NCBI GenBank assembly: GCA_902500995.1
Contig: CABVSR010000006.1
Span: 1 to 64,000 of the forward strand
Direction: 5' to 3'
DNA length: 64,000 nt
Source: an uncultured Nitrospira sp.
GTDB lineage: Bacteria > Nitrospirota > Nitrospiria > Nitrospirales > Nitrospiraceae
In this document: piece after piece, positions 25,915-35,800 of the stretch
Numbering within the stretch: the first letter of the stretch is position 1
How the letters are laid out: each line of letters opens with the position of its first letter
Program-made: the position numbers and the translations under genes
The notes under the pieces: generated by a model
Told to the model about the DNA's origin: nothing
The model's input: the letters and a program-made list of their open reading frames with translations, nothing else
Databases searched by the model: none

Positions 25915-27729
25915 ATGAAGACGTCCAAGGGTGTGCTGATATTCGGTGTTGCCGGTTGTTTATCTTCCGCGCTGTGCTCAACAGCTTCGATCCCAACCGC
26001 CGCTGCCGCAGACACCACGCTCAGCCTGCTGCAGCAGGCCTCGATTAACGAGGCCGTGAGCAAAGCCCAAACCAGCCGCACGGCTCCTATTGTCACGAGC
26101 CCGGCGGCCTTGGTCCTCACTGCGCCGAAGGGACAAACGGCGGTGGGCACCCTCAGCCTGAGAAAATCCAGCACGGATCAACATAGTTATTATCTCAGCA
26201 CGAATCAGGCATGGGTCTGGATGAATCCGCCCTATGGCAGCACGCAAACTATTAGCACCGAGACCGATCAGCTGGTGATTACGGCCCAAACGGCCAACCT
26301 CCCGGCCGGCACCCATTCTGCCGTGGTGTACGTGGTCGATTCAGGCCCGAACAATTTCATGAATATGCTTCGCATTCCGGTGACGGTCATCGTCACGGCA
26401 TCGGCGGTCGCTCCGCGGCCTCCGGCCCCTGCTGTGGTACCCCCTCCCGTCGCCCCCACGCCAAATCCCGCTCCGGCCGTTCCGCCGGCGGTCACTCCCA
26501 CACCGAACCCTGTCGCTGTGCCGCCGGCGCCGGTCGCACCCCCGGTGGTGACGGGAACGGCCATCATGTCGAACCCGCCCGCGCTGGCTCTGAGTGCCGT
26601 CAAGGGACAGAATGCCGTCGGCACCTTGTCTCTGCGCAAGGGTGGGACCGATCAACACAGCTATTCTCTGAGCACAAACCAGGGGTGGGTCTGGATGAAT
26701 CCGCCCTATGGCAGCACGCAAACCATTAGCACCGAAACCGATCAACTGGTGATCACGGCTCAGACGGCCAACCTTCCGGCCGGCACCCATTCTGCCGTGG
26801 TGTACATCGTCCAATCCGGACCGAATAACTTCCAGAATATGCTCCGCATTCCGGTGACGGTCACCGTCACGGCATCGGCGGTCGCTCCGCCGCCTCCGCC
26901 CCCCGCGGCGGTTCCTCCTGCGGTCATCCCCACGCCGAAACCCGTGGTTCTCCCCACGCCACCGCCGCCGACCCCCGTGGTCGTCCCTCCACCGCCGGCT
27001 CCTGCTCCGCCAGCGCCCGCGCCGGTGACCACGCCGACCGGACCGATCCAGGTCACGCCGGCAGCATTGAGCCTGACGAGCGCCAAGAACGTGGGCACCC
27101 TGACCTTGCGCAAAACGGGGAACAATCAACATACCTACTCCCTCAGCACGAACCAGGGGTGGATCCGGTTGAATCCGCCCTATGGCAGCACGCAAACCAT
27201 CACCACCGAAACTGATCAGATTGTGATCACGGCCCAAACCAGCGGCTTGGCGGCGGGCACCTATTCGGGGGTCGTGTACATTGTCGAATCCGGCCCCAAC
27301 AACTTTTCGAATACGCACCGCATTCCGGTGACGTTTACGGTCGCCGCGGGCCAGACCGCGTCCAACCAGCCGGCGACCCCGACCCAGCCAACGGTGACCT
27401 CCCCACCTCCGCCGCCACCTGTCACCCCGTCGCCAGTCCCTGTGACCCCGACACCGAACTCGTCCGCCTCCACCTCGGGACCGAAGACGGCCAGCGCCAC
27501 GGTGAGTTGGAACGCCAATACCGAGGTGGACCTGGCCGGCTACCGTATCTACGTCGGAACCAGATCGGGCAGTTATGGAGTGGTGGGACCGTTCGAAGTC
27601 ACGAACCGCACCAGCTTCACGATCCCGAATCTGCCGCTCGGCACCACGTACTTCTTTGCGGTCTCGGCTTTTGATAAGTCGGGAAATGAGAGTGCGAAGT
27701 CGGCGGAAGTGAGCAAGAGCCTGTTTTAA
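25915..27729 (+). CDS. Secreted three-repeat BACON-like / fibronectin III protein
   Basis: A 604-residue precursor with a signal peptide (cleavage near PTAAAADT). Three beta-rich domains follow, each containing an SLSTNQGW-type strand, NPPYGSTQTI, TETDQ and AGT(H/Y)S-VVYIV, ending in RIPVTVTV. They read as BACON-like Ig domains. Pro-rich linkers separate them, and a C-terminal fibronectin type III domain (SWNANTEVDLAGYRIYVG) ends the protein. The shared CCGCCCTATGGC block recurs at 26227, 26701 and 27175, exactly 474 bp apart. ATG at 25915 follows CGGAGGAAC. It is probably a cell-surface binding or adhesion protein. Confidence 0.8.
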   Translation: MKTSKGVLIFGVAGCLSSALCSTASIPTAAAADTTLSLLQQASINEAVSKAQTSRTAPIVTSPAALVLTAPKGQTAVGTLSLRKSSTDQHSYYLSTNQAWVWMNPPYGSTQTISTETDQLVITAQTANLPAGTHSAVVYVVDSGPNNFMNMLRIPVTVIVTASAVAPRPPAPAVVPPPVAPTPNPAPAVPPAVTPTPNPVAVPPAPVAPPVVTGTAIMSNPPALALSAVKGQNAVGTLSLRKGGTDQHSYSLSTNQGWVWMNPPYGSTQTISTETDQLVITAQTANLPAGTHSAVVYIVQSGPNNFQNMLRIPVTVTVTASAVAPPPPPPAAVPPAVIPTPKPVVLPTPPPPTPVVVPPPPAPAPPAPAPVTTPTGPIQVTPAALSLTSAKNVGTLTLRKTGNNQHTYSLSTNQGWIRLNPPYGSTQTITTETDQIVITAQTSGLAAGTYSGVVYIVESGPNNFSNTHRIPVTFTVAAGQTASNQPATPTQPTVTSPPPPPPVTPSPVPVTPTPNSSASTSGPKTASATVSWNANTEVDLAGYRIYVGTRSGSYGVVGPFEVTNRTSFTIPNLPLGTTYFFAVSAFDKSGNESAKSAEVSKSLF

Positions 27730-27777
27730 CTCAAGGCGAGACACGTGGGCCGGCGCGCACGGGCGACCGGCTCACGG

Positions 27778-28617
27778 TCACGCGGGCGACTCACCGGACC
27801 TGGCGCATCGAAATCCTGTGTAACTATTGCGCGTGTCCGGCGGTAACTTGAACCGGCCATAGGTCAGCAGATACTTCGGCAGGTCGGACCAGGACCCTCC
27901 TCTTACCACGCGGAACATTCCCCCCTCAGGCCCCGATGGATTGCGACGCGAACCGGTCTCGTAGTAATTCGCCCCGTACCAATCCGCAACCCATTCCCCC
28001 GCATTTCCCGCCATCTGATTGAGGCCATAGGGACTGCGCCCTTGCTCGTAGCGCTGTACGGGAGCCAACACCTGGCTATAGCTGAACCTGGCCCCTAACC
28101 CGAAATTGGCCGATTCTTCACGGGGACTCTGATTCCCCCATGGGTACAACCGCCGATCGTTTCCTCGCGCCGCCTTTTCCCATTCGGCCTCGGTCGGGAG
28201 ACGCTTGCCTCGCCACTCGCAATAAGCCTGGGCATCGAACCAGCTGACGCCGATGACTGGACGGTCACCGTGCTGCGACAGATCCACCGATTCCCATTGC
28301 CAGGGCGCAGGGCGACTCGCGGAGACCAGAAATTCCGCGTAGCGTCCGGTCGTGACCTCGTCACGATCGATTTCAAACCGATCAATCCACACTTCATGTT
28401 GCGGCTTCTCGTCCTCCAGCGCGTCCGTTCCGTCGGCCCCCATGGAAAAGACCCCCTCAGGGATTGTGATCATCGGCACGTCGGCAATGACCTGCCTCTC
28501 AGTCCGCGGTTTGCGCAATTGCTCGAGCGGCCCCCCCGCCAACTCAGCCGGGCAGATCAGGGCTATGACCACCAAAACGCAGTATGCTGAGGGGAAGGCG
28601 GAATGGAAGACATGCAT
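27778..28617 (-). CDS. Exported SUMF1/formylglycine-generating-enzyme-fold protein
   Basis: A 279-residue precursor with a hydrophobic signal segment and the SUMF1 fold: MITIPEGVFSMGADG, VSWFDAQAYCEWRGKRLPTEAEWEKAARG, YPWGNQ, GNAGEWVADWYG and RVVRGGSWS...GFRCARSG. Formylglycine enzymes activate sulfatases, but the Cys pair following GGS in authentic enzymes is missing, and no sulfatase gene is nearby. It is more likely one of the many paralogues with other or unknown functions. ATG at 28617 starts the signal peptide; an in-frame TTG lies five codons upstream. Confidence 0.82.
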   Translation of the reverse strand: MHVFHSAFPSAYCVLVVIALICPAELAGGPLEQLRKPRTERQVIADVPMITIPEGVFSMGADGTDALEDEKPQHEVWIDRFEIDRDEVTTGRYAEFLVSASRPAPWQWESVDLSQHGDRPVIGVSWFDAQAYCEWRGKRLPTEAEWEKAARGNDRRLYPWGNQSPREESANFGLGARFSYSQVLAPVQRYEQGRSPYGLNQMAGNAGEWVADWYGANYYETGSRRNPSGPEGGMFRVVRGGSWSDLPKYLLTYGRFKLPPDTRNSYTGFRCARSGESPA

Positions 28618-28710
28618 GGTCGCTGTCGACAATGAACGTGTGTGGAGTCCGCGCGGCAGGGGAAGCGCGCTCCCGAGCCTTCGCTCCCCGTTCTAGCCTT
28701 CGGCAGAGGG

Positions 28711-29373
28711 TCAGGGAATGATTCCGCCGACCACCCAATGCCGATCGTCAGGCACATCGATGAGGAGCCGTGACAAATTCATTTCGGCCAATTGGGCCGC
28801 CACGTCGTCCTCGGTGAAGGCCGCGAGCAACGAGTGATAGAAGTCCCGTTTCAGAATCGGGTCCTCATCGGCCGCATACTGCTCGACCAAGGCCTGGGCC
28901 GCCTCGGGAGAGTCCGGCCGCAACAAATCCATGACGAGAATGCAGGCGCCGGGTTTCGCCAGCTGCTTGAGACGGAACCAGAACTGTAACGGATTGGGCA
29001 CATGGTGCAACAGGCTATTGGAGAGAAGCGCGTCGGCCTGTTCCGGCAAGACGATCGACTGAAAACGCTCGCACCGGAGCGCGATCTGGTCGGTCAATCC
29101 AGCCTGTGCAATGGCTGCCGCCGCCAGGTCGAGCATGGGACGGCTCGCATCGACGGCGGTCACGCGCGCAGCTGGATAGGCGCGATGAAAACGAATCGGA
29201 ATGTCGCCTGGTCCACAACCCAGATCCACGGCATGGCCGCCGGTCCAGTCCGGGAAATAGTCACGGAAACGGTCGACGAATCCCTGATTCTCCTCGGAGA
29301 AATCCGCCTTCGCATAGGCGCGGGCTTGCGCCGCATCATCCATGAGCTCCGGTTCAAGCACTCGCTTCATCAT
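28711..29373 (-). CDS. Class I SAM-dependent methyltransferase
   Basis: A 220-residue methyltransferase with motif I HAVDLGCGPGDIPIRF (SAM-binding glycine loop), an acidic VTAVDASRPMLDLA motif II, and LLSNSLLHHVPNP for motif IV. The substrate is unknown. ATG follows GAGGAACAAT. The start overlaps the MOSC stop by four bases, making it the third gene of a coupled prmA-MOSC-methyltransferase unit. Confidence 0.87.
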   Translation of the reverse strand: MMKRVLEPELMDDAAQARAYAKADFSEENQGFVDRFRDYFPDWTGGHAVDLGCGPGDIPIRFHRAYPAARVTAVDASRPMLDLAAAAIAQAGLTDQIALRCERFQSIVLPEQADALLSNSLLHHVPNPLQFWFRLKQLAKPGACILVMDLLRPDSPEAAQALVEQYAADEDPILKRDFYHSLLAAFTEDDVAAQLAEMNLSRLLIDVPDDRHWVVGGIIP

Positions 29374-29915
29374 ATTGTTCCTCGATCGCGTTCATTGGTC
29401 GCCGACCAGTCACCGGCGGGCGCTTCGAGCACGACGGCATCGCCTGCCTTAATGACTCCCTCACGCAAGACTCGCGCATAGAGGCGGCTCCAGCCCGGAT
29501 GCTCCTCCTGCGCGATTCGGCGGAAGTCACCGTCCGTAAACCATTGCGCATTCAATCGGCACGGCGTGGTGTAATCGGTCAGTTCCAGCAGGACTTGCTC
29601 ACCGATGGCGAGTCGATCGCCGGGTGCCACCTGTACCCAATCGAGACCGGCTAGCGTGAGATTTTCACCCGACGAGCCCGGTCCGATCGGATGCCCCTCC
29701 GCGCGCAACGCCTCAATCACTTCCAGCGAGTAGAGGCAGACTGCCCGATCAGGCCCTCCGTGATACTTCCGATTGCGCTGCCGGTCGCCGGTCAATCCGT
29801 GCACCGTCATCATCGCCGAAGCGACGGCCCGCTTCGGCACGCCGCCATCGGAAAGGTTGACCTGGTACACATAGGCAGCCGCCGGTGGCGTCATCGCCGC
29901 ATCAGGAACAAACAT
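29370..29915 (-). CDS. MOSC-domain protein
   Basis: A 181-residue MOSC (molybdenum cofactor sulfurase C-terminal) domain protein. Characteristic segments are VHGLTGDRQRNRKYHGGPDRAVCLYS, GENLTLAGLDW and the conserved Cys in TDYTTPCRLN. MOSC proteins bind or transfer sulfur and are linked with molybdoenzymes or N-hydroxylated substrates. It overlaps the 3' end of prmA by 14 bases and the downstream methyltransferase by 4. Confidence 0.88.
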   Translation of the reverse strand: MFVPDAAMTPPAAAYVYQVNLSDGGVPKRAVASAMMTVHGLTGDRQRNRKYHGGPDRAVCLYSLEVIEALRAEGHPIGPGSSGENLTLAGLDWVQVAPGDRLAIGEQVLLELTDYTTPCRLNAQWFTDGDFRRIAQEEHPGWSRLYARVLREGVIKAGDAVVLEAPAGDWSATNERDRGTI

Positions 29916-30837
29916 CGCCGTCGCAGGTTTCCATCCCGGTTGCCTCCAATGCCAGCCACCCGTCGCGCTCCCGAACGTGTTTCACATAGACCCCGCGAGA
30001 GGCGTAGGCCGCTTCAATTTCCGGCCGCTGCTCGACCAACAGCCCGGACAAGAGCAGCCGCGCGCCGCCGACGGCATAGGCGCAGAGGTTTTCGGCGCAT
30101 GCCAAGAGGGTCTGCCGATCCAAATTGGCGAGAACGAGGTTGGGCTGAAACGTGTCACGAGGCTCTGTTCCTTGAGCCTGCCCCACGGCCAGCGTTAGCC
30201 GCCCGTCGAATCCGTTGACCTGCGCATACTCGCGCGCGCAATCCACCGCGACCGCATCGAGATCCACGCCCATCGCTTCCGTGGCCCCGAGCCGCACAGC
30301 CACCATCGCCAGGACGCCGCTGCCGGTCCCCACATCCAGCACACGATCGCCAGGCCGCACGACCTGCTGCAGCCATTCAATCAGCAGTTGCGTCGTGGCA
30401 TGGTGGCCGGTGCCGAATGCCTGCTTGGGATCGATGATCAATTCGATGTCCCCCTCATTCAGCAAGACCTGTTTCCAACTCGGTCTGATCAGAACTCGAC
30501 CGATCCTGACCGGCTCCACGAGGCGAGACCATTGTGCATTCCAATCTTGATCGGCCAGCTGGTTGATGGTCATGGCACGATCCCCATCCGCGTGGCCAAG
30601 TTGGGTGAGGGCCCATGTGAGCGCCCGCCAGGTATCCGGTCCGCAACGGCTCGCGGGCCAATAGAGGTGCACGCGGTCCTCCTCCTGCCAGGCTCCGGTG
30701 ACATGAGGATCGTTCAAGACTCCCAGCAGCTCTCCGGCATCCAGCGCCGTCCGCACCTCGACGTCAATCCAGTTCTCGGCATCCACTGCAGCGTCCTCGG
30801 TCGTCGCAGCTCGATCTTCCTTGGAGGTTGACGCCAT
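29902..30837 (-). CDS. prmA: Ribosomal protein L11 methyltransferase
   Basis: The 311-residue enzyme trimethylates ribosomal protein L11. Evidence: the N-terminal substrate-binding domain, DPKQAFGTGHHATTQLLIEW (the hallmark PrmA loop), motif I DVGTGSGVLAMVAVRLG, and LVLANLDRQTLL. ATG at 30837 follows GGGAG. The gene is first in a coupled three-gene operon and is transcribed divergently from the membrane MutS-like gene, with almost no intergenic space. Confidence 0.88.
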   Translation of the reverse strand: MASTSKEDRAATTEDAAVDAENWIDVEVRTALDAGELLGVLNDPHVTGAWQEEDRVHLYWPASRCGPDTWRALTWALTQLGHADGDRAMTINQLADQDWNAQWSRLVEPVRIGRVLIRPSWKQVLLNEGDIELIIDPKQAFGTGHHATTQLLIEWLQQVVRPGDRVLDVGTGSGVLAMVAVRLGATEAMGVDLDAVAVDCAREYAQVNGFDGRLTLAVGQAQGTEPRDTFQPNLVLANLDRQTLLACAENLCAYAVGGARLLLSGLLVEQRPEIEAAYASRGVYVKHVRERDGWLALEATGMETCDGDVCS

Positions 30838-30866
30838 CTCAGACTCCCAGTATCGTCAGGGCTATT

Positions 30867-32744
30867 GTGAACCCAGCCATTTCACCACGATTACAACCGG
30901 CCCGCGAGCAGCATTTCGTGCGGGGACTGCGGCGCGCAGCTCGGTTGGAAACGAACGGCCGCCGCATCAGCGCGCGGTTTACCACGGCCCGTCTGGTGAT
31001 TTTTGCCGGCGCCCTCCTCGGCGCCATCATCCCGCATAAAATCGGCTGGACGGTGTTCGGCAATCTGGTGCTCGCTTCCGGCTTCATCCTGTTCCTCATC
31101 GTGGCCTGGTATCATAACAGGCTGGAAGACCGGTTGCATCGACTCCGGCGCTGGCAAGGCATCAAACGAGTACATCTGGCTCGCCTCAGTTTGAAATGGG
31201 CGGAGATCCCTCTTCGTGAAGTGACCGTCCCGGAGCGGCATGGATACGCCAGGGACCTCGACCTTGCGGGTCCTCGCTCCCTCCTCCATTTGATCGATCA
31301 GACCATTTGCTCACAAGGCAGGCAGCGTCTCGCCTCGTGGCTCCTGGATCAGCCGCCACCGACCTCGCAATGGTCGAGCCGGCAAGCCCTCGTTCGCGAA
31401 TTGACGCCGCTGTCTCTGCTCCGGGACCGATTGGTGCTCGAAGCGCAAGCGATGGAGGAGGCGGATATCGACGGGCGCCGGCTGCTTTCGGTGCTGCAGA
31501 AGCGGGTGGATGATGCGGGGCTCGTGCCGATGCTGGTGACGGAATCGATGCTCGCCCTCACCACGGCCGCCCTGCTGCTGGCCGATGTGATCGCCGGGCT
31601 TGGCAACTATTGGATGCTGTCGTTCGCGCTCTATGCGGTCTTGTTTTTATCGGTCCGCAGTCGCTCGGAGGAAATCTTCGACCATGCCCAGTCCCTGCAC
31701 CTGCAACTGGAACGGCTCAGCGCCGTTCTCGGCTATCTGGAACGGCGCTCGTATGGCGCGACGCCACATCTGGCCCGGCTCTGCGGCCCGCTGCTGGAAC
31801 AACAGAGCAGCCCGTCCCGGCTGCTGAAACAGGCCGCCTCCCTGATGAACCGGCTCAGCGTGCGCGCCCATCCCCTGGTGCACTATCTCATCAATGCCGT
31901 CGGTCCATGGGATCTCGTTCACACCTATCACCTGCAACAACTGCAAGACCGCATTGCGTCGGTGGCGCCGCTCTGGTTTGAACTGCTCGCCGAGTTGGAC
32001 GCCGCGTCATCCCTGGCCACCTTCGCCCATCTGCATCCGACCTACCTGTGGCCGACGCTTGATCACCCCGGCGGGCAAGACAACGGTGACAGGCCGCGGC
32101 TCGTCGCTGAAGGATTGGCGCATCCGCTCATTGCCGCCGCAGTCCGCGTGGCCAACAACGTGACCTTGGAGGGGCGAGGACGGATCTTTCTCGTCACCGG
32201 CTCCAACATGTCCGGTAAGAGCACGTTTCTCAGAACCATCGGCATCAACACCTGCCTCGCGCAGGCGGGTGCGCCGGTCTGTGCCACGGTCTTTCGCTGG
32301 TCGCTGGTCCGCATCGGCAGTTGCATCCGTGTGGACGATTCGCTCGACGGCGGGCTGTCGTTCTTTTATGCCGAGGTCAAACGGCTCAAAACGATTCTGG
32401 ACAGCACCAGGGACCAAGAAGGACCGCCGGTACTCTGGCTGATCGACGAGGTCTTCAAGGGCACCAACAACCGGGAGCGTCTCATCGGCGGGCGCGCGCT
32501 CATCACCGCGCTTGCGAGTGGCAACGGCTTCGGTCTGGTGACGACGCACGATTTGGAGCTGGCCGAATTGGAACAACGGCTGTCCTCCGTCACCAATGTC
32601 CACTTTCAGGAAACCGTGGTAGACGGCGCCCTGCACTTCGACTACCGTCTCAAACCGGGCCCCTGCCCGACCACCAACGCCTTGCGAATCATGGCGCTCG
32701 AAGGGCTGCCGGTTGAACATGCCGAACCGGCGCCTCCGCGATAA
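30867..32744 (+). CDS. Membrane-anchored MutS-family ATPase
   Basis: A 625-residue protein (from GTG at 30867; a TTG at 30828 would add 13 residues but overlaps prmA). Two N-terminal hydrophobic helices (about residues 40-85) precede MutS core and ATPase domains. Walker A is GSNMSGKSTFLRT, Walker B is VLWLIDEVFKGTNNRERL, followed by TTHDLELAEL. N-terminal mismatch-recognition domains I/II are not evident. The MutS fold here is probably not used for replication mismatch repair; its membrane link and role are unknown. Confidence 0.8.
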   Translation: MNPAISPRLQPAREQHFVRGLRRAARLETNGRRISARFTTARLVIFAGALLGAIIPHKIGWTVFGNLVLASGFILFLIVAWYHNRLEDRLHRLRRWQGIKRVHLARLSLKWAEIPLREVTVPERHGYARDLDLAGPRSLLHLIDQTICSQGRQRLASWLLDQPPPTSQWSSRQALVRELTPLSLLRDRLVLEAQAMEEADIDGRRLLSVLQKRVDDAGLVPMLVTESMLALTTAALLLADVIAGLGNYWMLSFALYAVLFLSVRSRSEEIFDHAQSLHLQLERLSAVLGYLERRSYGATPHLARLCGPLLEQQSSPSRLLKQAASLMNRLSVRAHPLVHYLINAVGPWDLVHTYHLQQLQDRIASVAPLWFELLAELDAASSLATFAHLHPTYLWPTLDHPGGQDNGDRPRLVAEGLAHPLIAAAVRVANNVTLEGRGRIFLVTGSNMSGKSTFLRTIGINTCLAQAGAPVCATVFRWSLVRIGSCIRVDDSLDGGLSFFYAEVKRLKTILDSTRDQEGPPVLWLIDEVFKGTNNRERLIGGRALITALASGNGFGLVTTHDLELAELEQRLSSVTNVHFQETVVDGALHFDYRLKPGPCPTTNALRIMALEGLPVEHAEPAPPR

Positions 32745-32828
32745 GGAATTGCATCGTTCCGGCAGTTTGGGCAGACTGATCTGTCATCATTGTCAGGCCC
32801 TGGTCTTCCCTCAACCAAGGAGGCACCT

Positions 32829-35800
32829 ATCGATCCGCAGCCGGATTCCTCATCATCCGCCGCGCGCCCGCTGCGCGGGTTGCTCATTGCGCAGTTTTGC
32901 GGAGCCTTCAACGACAACGCGTGGAAATTCATGGTGGCTCTCCTGGGCATCCGGGCCGTCACCGCAACCCTCGCGCCAGGCCAGGAGAGTGAAGCCGCCT
33001 CGCAAACGCAGACCACTCTCGCCATGGTGGTGTTTACCCTTCCCCTGGTCCTGACCTCGTTTGTGGCCGGGTTTTTTGCCGATCGTCTCAGCAAGCGGAC
33101 CGTCATCATCACCATGAAGGCGGTGGAAGTCGTGCTCATGGCGGGGGCGACGCTCGCCCTGCTGTCGCATCCCACCGGAGGCGTCTGGGCCCTGGTGATG
33201 CTGGCCTGCATGGGCGTCCATAGCGCCCTGTTCAGCCCGGCTAAATACGGCATTCTCCCGGAACTGCTGCCCCACGCCCAACTGGCCCGGGGCAATAGCA
33301 TTCTGGAGCTGTTCACCTTCCTGGCGATTTTGACCGGAACCACGGCGGGCGGGTTCCTGTTGGCCGGCGCCGGCACTCAGCCCTGGCTCGCGCCCCTTTC
33401 CTTGACGGTGCTGGCGCTGATCGGGTTCGGCGCAGCCTGGACTGTGCCGCCGGTGCCGGCCGCGCGGGCGGCGGGGGGCCTGTTCGATACCTTGCGCGGT
33501 GCCCTCTCGGCATTGCGCGCGGATCGCCTGTTGCGACTGGCCATCACCGGCGCGGTGTTTTTCTGGACGATTGCCAGCCTCGTTGTGCAGAACGTCCTGG
33601 TCTATGCCAAGGCCGTGCTGGGCCTTTCGGATGCCCTGGCCACCGTTCCCTCGGCATTGATCTCAGTGGGCATCGGGTTGGGCGCCCTCGTGGTCGGACG
33701 ACTATCGCGGTCTCGCGTCGAATACGGATTGGTCCCCCTGGGCGCGGCGGGCGTCGCCACCTTTCTGCTGATTCTTGGCTGGTGGCAACCGCCGTTCTCC
33801 GGCACGCTCCTCTTGATGATCACCCTTGGCATGTCGAGCGCCCTGATCTTCATTCCCATCAACGCCCTGGTGCAATGGCGCGCGCCGCACGACCGCCGGG
33901 GCTCGGTCATCGCCCTGGAGAACATCTGTGTGTTCACCGGCATTCTGCTGGGCTCCCTGAGCGGCGGGCTGCTGGCGAACGCCGGACTCACGACCGCCGG
34001 CATTTTTCTCGCGACCGCCGGCGTCACCACCATCGGAACGGCCTGGGCCATGTGGTTGATGCCCGAAACGTTCCTCCGCCTGGTCCTCGTGCTGCTCACA
34101 CACACCATCTACCGGCTGCGCATCGTCGGCCAGCCCCATGTGCCGGTCACCGGTGGCGCCCTGCTCGTTCCCAACCACATTTCCTTCATCGATGGATTCT
34201 TACTGATCGCCAGCCTGGATCGCCCGATCCGGTTCGTCGTCGATGCCCACTATGTGAATCTTCCCCTGTTTAAACTGTTCATGCGGGCGCTGAACGTGAT
34301 TCCGATTGCGTCTGACGGCGGACCTCGCGTCATTCTTCGCGCGCTACGCGACGCGGGCCAGGCCCTCGACGCGGGTGATCTGGTCTGCATATTCCCTGAG
34401 GGTCAGATCACGCGCACCGGCAATCTGCTGCCCTTCCGCCGCGGATTCGAACGGATCGTGAAGGGCCGTGAGGTGCCGGTGGTTCCGGTGCATCTGGACC
34501 GCGTCTGGGGCAGCATTTTCAGTTTTGTCGGCGGACGGTTTGTGACCAAATGGCCGGAGCGGCTGCCCTACCCGGTGACCGTCTCTTTCGGCGCCCCGGT
34601 TCCGGCAGGCACTCCAGCGCATGAGCTCCGCCGGCTCGTCAGAGAACTCGGCGAAAGCGCCTGGCACTGGCGAAAAACTTCCCGGCGCCCCCTGCATGCG
34701 GCCTTTGTCCGCGCCATGCGGCGGCATCCCTTTCGCCTTGCGATGGCCGACGCGACCAAACCCCGCGTGTCATCGCTCCAGGCCTTGATCGGCGCAATTG
34801 CCCTCGCTCGCGCGCTGGCGCCCCGCTGGCAGGGGCAAGCGTCCGTTGGCTTGCTGTTGCCTCCGACCGTGGCGGGAGCCCTGACCACCGTCGCTGCCGC
34901 CCTCGCCGGCCGCACCAGCGTGAACCTCAATTACACCGTCGGCAAAGCCGGGCTCGAATCGGCCGTGCGGCAGGCGCAGCTGACGACCATCGTCACCAGT
35001 CGCAAATTTATCGAGAAGGCCAAGCTTGAACTTCCCGATGGCCCGGCGATCATTTGGCTGGAAGACATCGGCGCGTCCATCGGCGGGCGGCAGAAAGCGT
35101 TGGCTGCGGCCCTGGCCATTCTGGCTCCGCTCAGGCTCATCGAGTCCGCCTGCGGGCAAACGCGGCGAGTGACCATGGATGATCTAGCGACCATCATTTT
35201 CAGCAGCGGCAGCACAGGCGAACCGAAGGGTGTCATGCTCTCCCATTTCAGCATCGATGCCAACGTCCAAGCCGTCTCTCAAGTGCTGCCTCTGGGCCCC
35301 GACGATCGCATCCTCGGTATCCTGCCGCTGTTCCACTCGTTCGGGTATCTCGTGTTCTGGTATGTCACGCTCAATGGCGCGGCGACCGTATTTCATCCCT
35401 CGCCACTCGATGTCACGGCCATCGGAGAACTGTGCGCCACACATCGCCTCACGTTCCTGGTCTGCACGCCTACCTTTCTCCAACTCTATCAACGCCGCTG
35501 CACCCCCGAACAATTCAGCACGCTGCGGGTGGTGCTGACGGGCGCGGAAAAATTGCCGCTGCGTCTCTGCCAGTCGTTCCAGGACCGGTTCGGAATCGGC
35601 CCGATCGAAGGCTATGGCGTGACGGAATGCGCCCCGGTGATCGCCGTGAACTGCCCGGATTTTAGAGCGGCGGGATTTTTTCAACCGGCGTCGAGGCGCG
35701 GGACCGTCGGCCAACCGCTCCCCGGAGTGTCTGTGCGCATCGTCGATCCCGACAGTGGTGAGATTCTCCCGCCGGGCCAGCCCGGCATGTTGCTCGTAAA

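Noticed and set aside
26341-27744. Long 467-codon minus-strand frame opposite the repeat protein
   Set aside because: Arg/Gly/His-rich composition and mirrored position show it is a shadow of the Pro/Ala/Thr repeat gene.
27730-27777. Possible terminator GCCGG/CCGGC
   Set aside because: Only five base pairs with a 13-base loop, so it is too weak to support.
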